Shown in pieces: positions 58,282 through 64,000 of a stretch of 64,000 nt of DNA. Positions within the stretch are counted from its first letter, which is position 1. The number at the start of each line of letters is the position of its first letter. The notes below the pieces were generated by a model. The model made no database searches, was not told the origin of the DNA, and saw nothing but the letters and a program-made list of their open reading frames with translations. The translations under genes and the position numbers were made by a program. Origin of the DNA: Crambe crambe (lineage: Eukaryota > Porifera > Demospongiae > Poecilosclerida > Crambeidae); NCBI GenBank assembly GCA_963924555.1, contig OZ004588.1:5918205-5982204 (forward strand). Reading direction: 5' to 3'.

Positions 58282-59421
58282 ATGGAATTCTGCCTGCAAC
58301 TTAACAACACGACTGATTGGAGCTACCCCGATCCAGAAGCTGACAATGGTTCAAGTGTCAGAATAACAATGTCAGTTTTCTTGATACTCTTCGTCGTGAT
58401 TGCAACGCCCTGTAACATTTTAGTAATCGGCAGCATAGTGAAGCAGCGTCTGTTCAAGCAACCCACCATACTGCTATTTTTAAACTTGCTCGTTGCCAAC
58501 ACTCTATTCTGCATAATACACCTTGTACCATTTGGTATTGTGACTTCAGTAGCTGGAGAATATATATTGGGAAGCACTGACTTCATTCGTTGCTGTGCGT
58601 GCCTAGTTGATGGGGTCATTCTCATCTTTCTTTCCATAGGAATTGGTTGGAGCATTGTCTTTATATCTGTGGATAGGTTTGTGTATCTGTACAAACCTCT
58701 GCGATATTCAAACATCATCACCATTAAAAGAACAGTTATAATGATAGTGATAGCCTGGATATATACAATCGCTTTCTCCATTCCTCCTCTATTCGGGTTT
58801 GGGGGGTTTGCCCTAGCTGGAAAGTTTTTGCCTGTGTGTTCACCTTACTCTACCGATGAAGAAGGAAGACTTAATCAATACTGGTGGCTCCTTATCTTCG
58901 CAATGATAATTCCACTACTACTTACTGTTACAGTCATGAATGTGTGGATCCTACAGATCATCTGCAAAAATATACGCAGAAATCGTTGCCGCTCTAAGAA
59001 TCTATCCAGAGAAGAAGCAAGTCGAAGTTACTCAAACACTCAGAAACAACAAATTTGGTTATTTCAAGTCTTTGGCGCTCTTTTTATCGCAAATATTCTC
59101 ATCTACATACCCCTGATCGCTTACATTTTAGCAATTACCATTACCAAAAGAAAAAGTTTCTTGGAACTCCTCACTTTTGTTCACATTGCTTTCAATTCTC
59201 AGACAGTAGTGCATCCTCTGCTACAAGCTCTTTTCATTAAGGATATTAGGGCTCTTATTAAAAGATTCTTATTGTGCTGCTCACCTAAGAAGTTACCGAG
59301 CTTGCAACACAATGACTATGTGTGTTGTGGCTGTCTGGAAGCCTGCAATGCTGCTGTGGCAATTCAAAGAGAATCTGATCAGGAAACACAAGAAAATCAA
59401 GGGCAGGCTGTGACTGCTTAA
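58282..59421 (+). CDS. Class A-like seven-transmembrane receptor 7
   Basis: A single exon of 379 aa. It has NNTT near the N-terminus, FLILFVVIATPCNILVIGSI (TM1), FLNLLVANTLFCIIHLVP (TM2, no Asp), IRCCACLVDG, ISVDRFVYLYKPLRYSN, FGFGGFALAGKFLPVCSPYS, and TM5 from YWWLLIFAMIIPLLLTV. ICL3 is basic (RRNRCRSKNLSREEASR). TM6 is VFGALFIANILIYIPLIAYI and TM7 IAFNSQTVVHPLLQ. The tail contains KRFLLCCSPKK and CCGCLEACNAA. It follows receptor 6 on the same strand, 377 bases downstream. Confidence 0.93.
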   Translation: MEFCLQLNNTTDWSYPDPEADNGSSVRITMSVFLILFVVIATPCNILVIGSIVKQRLFKQPTILLFLNLLVANTLFCIIHLVPFGIVTSVAGEYILGSTDFIRCCACLVDGVILIFLSIGIGWSIVFISVDRFVYLYKPLRYSNIITIKRTVIMIVIAWIYTIAFSIPPLFGFGGFALAGKFLPVCSPYSTDEEGRLNQYWWLLIFAMIIPLLLTVTVMNVWILQIICKNIRRNRCRSKNLSREEASRSYSNTQKQQIWLFQVFGALFIANILIYIPLIAYILAITITKRKSFLELLTFVHIAFNSQTVVHPLLQALFIKDIRALIKRFLLCCSPKKLPSLQHNDYVCCGCLEACNAAVAIQRESDQETQENQGQAVTA

Positions 59422-59623
59422 CAAAGAGTTAGCTATGGATCATAACAGCAGTTTCTTCAGTTTGCCAGCTCCATGTATACATGAGTTGCACTTAATTTAA
59501 TCTGAGTTCAGAATTAACATTAACCTTTCTGGTTCAGAAAATTATAACCTCACCTTCCATTGCAATTAAATCATTATAGAGCCAGCTATTATGATGTGTT
59601 GGCATGCAGCTAGAGTTAGTTGC

Positions 59624-59657
<34 letters not shown>

Positions 59658-61435
59658 CTAGCAAGTGTTATTAATGCTCTCTGAATTATGCAATTTTACT
59701 GTTAGTGTAACTGTTTTAGAAGATATAAAGCTATAGCTCTAAATGCATAGCTATGTACAGCTAAAGGACACTCTGAAAGAGGACCACCTCTCAATAAAGG
59801 ACATTGTATATACACTCTATACAAAATAACTTCCAAAAGAGGAACAAAGGACAAAATGCTGGGTCCCAAGTGTGTCCAGGTTCCACTTTACATGTATGTT
59901 GACACTCGTCATGGGAATATGACTTCTGTGCATATCAACAATAAAATAGCTATGCCAAAGCCACACTTAGTCCGGCTAGGGGAATTATCCATACAAGTGG
60001 CCATAATTAGTTACTTCCTTAATTTTCAATCTGATTCAATGTAGTTATGAACCCATGCATAAGGATCAGATTCAACAATACGTAAGGACTTGAGAAAAAT
60101 ATTTGAGGTTTTAATGATGATCTGCTATAAGGCTTTGGACAATGAAAAAGGAGAACTTTATAATTATATAACCTTATGACCTTTGACCTTGGCATTCCTA
60201 TAATGATGTGTTCCCCATGGGAAAATAGCGAGCCAGCTAGTGCAAGACTTCCAGATAATTATTCATCCAGTAATGTCATGTGTCCATGGGAAGGGGATTT
60301 CAACACCAGCTTTTAGCAAGGTATTTTTATTTCATCACTAAGTTTGTCTTTGGGGAATAATCTAGACTCCATGACTTCAGAAAGAAAACCTGCCAACTGC
60401 ATATAACTAATCACTTTAAAACCAATAGTCATCACAAGAAGTAGTGAAGCACTATATTGATATGACTGCAGCCTTACTCTATACACAGTGATCTATAATT
60501 ACCGCAAAGTGGGAAAATATGTGACAATAGTGGAATGAAAATACCCTTTTAGCTTAAAAGGTGCATAGGCGAATTGTCCTAACAGCTACTGTGTCCACTC
60601 TAAGGTTTCATATTTTGTATTCACCACCCACAATCATTGTAAATAGAACTGGATTGAACTTCCTGATCATAAGGAGATTAAAAGCACCATGCGTGATCAA
60701 GTGTGGTATTGTTTTATCATGCAATGGGATATGGATCAACAAGTTGCTGCATGTGTATAACACATTAGCTAGATCATTGGAGAAAACTCTGACTGCTAGA
60801 AGATCATTGAAAAATTCACAAAGAAGGCCATTTGATTCTAGCAATGGAGCATGACTAATATAGACTGGCATCATAGGAATGGAATGTAACTGCCTTTATT
60901 GGTGCTGGGAATTTTGTTTTGATTCTTGTACAGTTAAGTACTATTTTGTGAGTCAAACCTCTCCTTATCTGGACTTGTCTATGGACTGTTACCTGCATAA
61001 ACTCTGACCTCAATTTATGTAATATACATGACCAACTTTGTCCAGAATATCGATCATTACTATTTTTAAAGGAGTTACGGACAAACCAGAGTTATAGGCA
61101 CCCCCAGATAAGGTATACAATATTTATGGTATAATGGATACCTTTATATAATCAGAGCTTGCATGTTATTCGTTCGTACAGATGCAATCGACGTACATGA
61201 ATACTGACTTTAGGGAGGAAAAAAGTTATACATAGTTAAGTATGTACATACACACATATAGAGAGAGACAAAAAGATATAAATAATAATAATATAACCCA
61301 ATTCAACATGGCCATGTGCACTCGTTTATATATAAAACAGGCCATTGAGTGAAAGAAACAAAACAAACAGTGATAAACCAAAATTGTTACCAATGTCTAG
61401 ACTTGTGATAACTATCACCAGTGTGCTGAGTCAGC
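59422..61435. other. Spacer right of the receptor cluster
   Basis: It contains an (AAT)n microsatellite at about 59624-59656 and the phrase AGGACACTCTGAAAGAGGAC with a related one near 59830 (repeat debris). Two open frames around 60560-60870 on opposite strands have no family resemblance. The region 61100-61435 probably includes the 3' UTR of the next gene. Confidence 0.4.
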
Positions 61436-62382
61436 TCAATCTGTGTTGGTAACCAACGGGTGAGAGCTGCTAGAGAGAGTGACCCAATCATCCCCCACAC
61501 TGCTCAAACTCCCCTCTTCCAGAGACGAGTCTCTCGAGACTTCTGCCTGGTCATCTCTGTCCTCTGACAACTTCAAGTCACTATCACCTCCTTCCATCAG
61601 AGGATTGAGATTTTGGTCAGTTCTGAGATCAACCTCATTCCTAATATCTTCTTCCTTAGCATCAGAATTGCTTAAATCTACAGAATTATAGATTTAAGGC
61701 TTACTTCAATGACTGTCTATAGTGGCCACCAGAAGGAGCTCTACAAAAGCCAAGTGGTCTCAAAGAGAGATGGTCTCTCAATAGGGTGAAACTTTGATTT
61801 AATATACAGTGAATTGTGGGGTAAAATTATTATGGCTTTTGCTCTTCAATCTCGAAAATTGAATGCTATGTAACTTACTACCACTAAGCTTCTTTTTGCG
61901 TGTGTCATAAGTAGTGTCCCAGCCGAGTGTGGAATCACCACTAAAGTGAATCTTCTTTAGCAGCAAGTCACGTATCTGGATACACAAGAAGTAATATAAT
62001 ATATCCCCTTGGGACTTAGGAAAGGAATGTCCTGATTAGAGAAATATCTGTTCCTAATTCAGAAGTGAATTATGGAATGTGATACAGGAGATTCTTTGGA
62101 CTATGTACCCTCACTCCCAGGCCTGAGAGGAAGGCCTAGGAACGTTAGATCATATCAACTTTGATGAGAGGTCAGCTGCACTTTGTCAATATGATGAATA
62201 CATTATACTGTGTGTGTATCATAGTCTCAGCAGTACTGTAGCCAAAGAATGTATTATGCACAGGATTTTGTATGTATGTAGAATCTTTGCAATGAGCCAA
62301 AAAAGAATTTAGTATTGGATCACTTAGTTTCCAAATAAAGATTCTGCTCCATGTACTGCATACATGCTTCTGACACGCACGT

Positions 62383-62460
<78 letters not shown>

Positions 62461-63814
62461 GTTTGAGTCCAGCGATGGAGAGAAGCAGGGAATTCTCCGT
62501 CTCGGGATTAAGGTTGGGGATTTCTGGGATCTCTTCCTGCAAGGTGGCGATGACAGAGTCCAATTTCCCTCCGCAGTACAGACATTTAGCTTCCACATCC
62601 TCCAGACGAGTAGTCAGACGCTCGATCTCAGTAAGTGATGCCTCCGACACTGGCTGTGTCTAAGGTACAATACGTACAAGCACATGTACATGAAAATGAT
62701 TTGGAGTTTTATAGAAGGGGGGGGGGGGGGGGGGGGGGGGGGGAATTAATCATTGTACAGTATGCACCACTCTATTCAGAACGAAAATGAAAAGTTCTCC
62801 ATTTCCTTATTGGGCCATATGTACATATTGTGTATATTCATCAAATATTGTTTATACCTTTTCTAATGCATAGCTCTTTAATCTAAATGGAGTTTATCAC
62901 ATCTGCTCATTTGTGCCTTATTAGATCTACGTACACCTGCTTAAAGCATCAAATAAGCAGATATTTATTTGGAGCAAAGGAACTACATGCCTTTTAGAGC
63001 AACATTTAAAGTAAGCATACAGACCATTTAGATCCCGGTACACCCCATTAAAAAGCACATAATTATACAAACACTATATTTAGAGCAAGGATGATACGTA
63101 ACAATATGGAACAGCCTTTGTACACTTGAGAGTCTTCCATAGCCATAGGATATAATTCAATTAATGCCATGGACCCAGCCCACTTTCTTTGAAGTTTCTT
63201 TATCCAAATAGGGTAGCCTGCCCTGCATTTAATATACTGGGGGGGGGGGGGGGGGGGGGGGGGGAAACACTGCACAGAGCAGAGACCATGGAGCAGACCA
63301 TTTAAAGTGGAGGGAGGCATCTGTACTTTCCATTTTAAGGGAAGGTTGTAATATGATATTATGTTACGTACTTTGGGGTTAGTAGTCATTTCTTTGCCTG
63401 TGTTACTGTTGACCTTAGAGCTTTTATTTCTGTCTCCAAGAATCTTGAAACGGGGTACTCTCTTGCCACTTCCACTTCCACTGGAAGCTGGTGGAAAATG
63501 TAAAATTTTTCACAACCTAACAAGCTTTTATACCAACTTTGATCATGATGCTACTGTGACCTTGTTACAACCTTGCTACAAGCTTGAATTATGGAGAGCT
63601 ATAAGTGGCCATAACTACCTCCAAGGGTTAATATTTTGGGGATTATCCACTTCTCTATCAACTGACCTCCAGAGAATAACTGTTCATCTGTTTCATTTCC
63701 ATCCTCTTGTGTCTGCTTGCGTACCGGAGATGGGGAACGGGAATTGAACTCAAGGCGGGCTGTGTTACGGCTGGAATGAGACCCCATGGACTTGGGCATC
63801 GATCGAGCTCTAGA
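61436..63814 (-). CDS. Unrecognised acidic protein, five 3' exons (5' part beyond window)
   Basis: Five exons join in frame: 63667-63814, 63372-63487, 62459-62659, 61879-61975, 61436-61677 (stop). The first contains an ATG at 63799 (MPKSMGSHSSRNTARLEF), but the frame is open to a good acceptor upstream, so more 5' sequence may exist. Features in order: a Ser/Arg stretch (SRSPSPVRKQTQ); a Gly-Ser run with KRVPRFKILGDRNK; a helix with a CxxC pair (EIERLTTRLEDVEAKCLYCG); IPEIPNLNPETENSLLLSIA; a basic segment (IRDLLLKKIHF) and GWDTTYDTRKKKL; then a long acidic Ser-rich tail with DDWVTLSSSSHP near the end. I recognise no family, although the exon structure and composition look like a real conserved gene. 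Confidence 0.75.
62386..62458. repeat. (AC)n microsatellite abutting a splice donor
   Basis: About 36 AC units on the plus strand end exactly at exon 62459-62659. On the minus strand the intron therefore begins GTGTGTGT, and the donor GT is part of the repeat. Confidence 0.95.
62717..62743. repeat. Poly-G tract (27 G)
   Basis: A run of 27 G lies in the intron of the unrecognised right-hand gene; another of 26 G is at 63239-63264 in the next intron. Single-base runs of this length may be inaccurate in the assembly. Confidence 0.95.
63186..63271. repeat. Repeat copy with expanded poly-G, partner at 34943-35010
   Basis: The string GAAGTTTCTTTATCCAAATA, the following GCCTGCC...GCATTTA.TATACTGG and then AAACAC match the inverted sequence at 34943-35010, where the same place has only four C. 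Here the run is 26 G long (63239-63264). Confidence 0.7.
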
Positions 63815-64000
63815 CTGGAAAAAATCCTACAAGGAGATATGTATGATTCAATAGAAAAGGAGATGGTACATCTGATTCGGTATTATACATAACTCATAAT
63901 AATTTCATATCTCACATATTATCTCAATTCATTAATGTTAGCTCTTCAAATCAAAGAAGCAAGTTATTTATTTTCATCGGTGGCCTAGCAAACATTAAAC

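Noticed and set aside
62172-62663. Val-Cys and Thr-His repeat frames
   Set aside because: They are translations of the (AC)n microsatellite; only the exon 62459-62659 is coding.
1-64000. tRNA or rRNA genes
   Set aside because: No cloverleaf-like sequence with A and B boxes or rRNA-like conserved stretch was seen, although a systematic covariance search was not possible.

Overview
The window looks like nuclear DNA from a sponge, probably a demosponge close to Amphimedon. The grounds are AT-rich sequence, compact GT-AG spliced genes with mostly short introns, animal housekeeping genes (STT3B, SMARCE1, MSMO1), a cluster of intronless class A-like GPCRs, and many small foldback transposons. The self-complementary tetramer run AGCTAGCT recurs throughout introns and spacers. 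The species is inferred, not proven.

Left part (1-22.5 kb): the tail of an OTU-domain protein enters from the left edge. Next is a candidate gene made of phase-1 mini-exons around one long Gly/Arg/Glu repeat exon. STT3B (minus strand, 16 exons, 866 aa, fully reconstructable) is head to head with SMARCE1/BAF57 (plus strand, 9 exons, 382 aa) across a 735-bp spacer that contains a small inverted-repeat element. A 1-kb foldback with TTAA target duplication and a small hAT-like element separate SMARCE1 from a 7-exon coiled-coil gene (minus strand, 399 aa).

Middle part (22.5-39 kb): two intact tandem copies of MSMO1 (methylsterol monooxygenase, 292 and 295 aa, identical 7-exon layout) result from a segmental duplication. 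The duplication also copied the 5' part of the coiled-coil gene, now a relic at about 30.4 kb. Between the copies sits a complete-looking 3.4-kb hAT element with a 3-exon transposase gene (862 aa inferred) whose inferred N-terminus carries a PCNA-binding-like motif.

Right part (42-59.4 kb): a cluster of single-exon seven-transmembrane receptors on both strands. Six ORFs are intact, one is a deleted relic, and one is a pseudogene broken by a 449-bp element that has perfect 30-bp inverted ends, an 8-bp target duplication and an internal 27-bp minisatellite. The receptors keep the DRY-like site and the extracellular disulfide cysteines but lack the usual TM2 Asp and the NPxxY motif. They share a Cys-rich tail in most members. 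The spacer at 49.7-52.1 kb holds an ULP1-protease/PHD-finger fragment, palindromic tandem repeats and 37-bp perfect inverted repeats. The window ends with the 3' exons of an unrecognised acidic, partly coiled-coil gene (minus strand), interrupted by a (GT)n tract exactly at a splice donor and by two poly-G tracts.

Exon borders were derived by hand from reading-frame continuity, GT-AG sites and remembered family conservation. No alignment or expression data were available.
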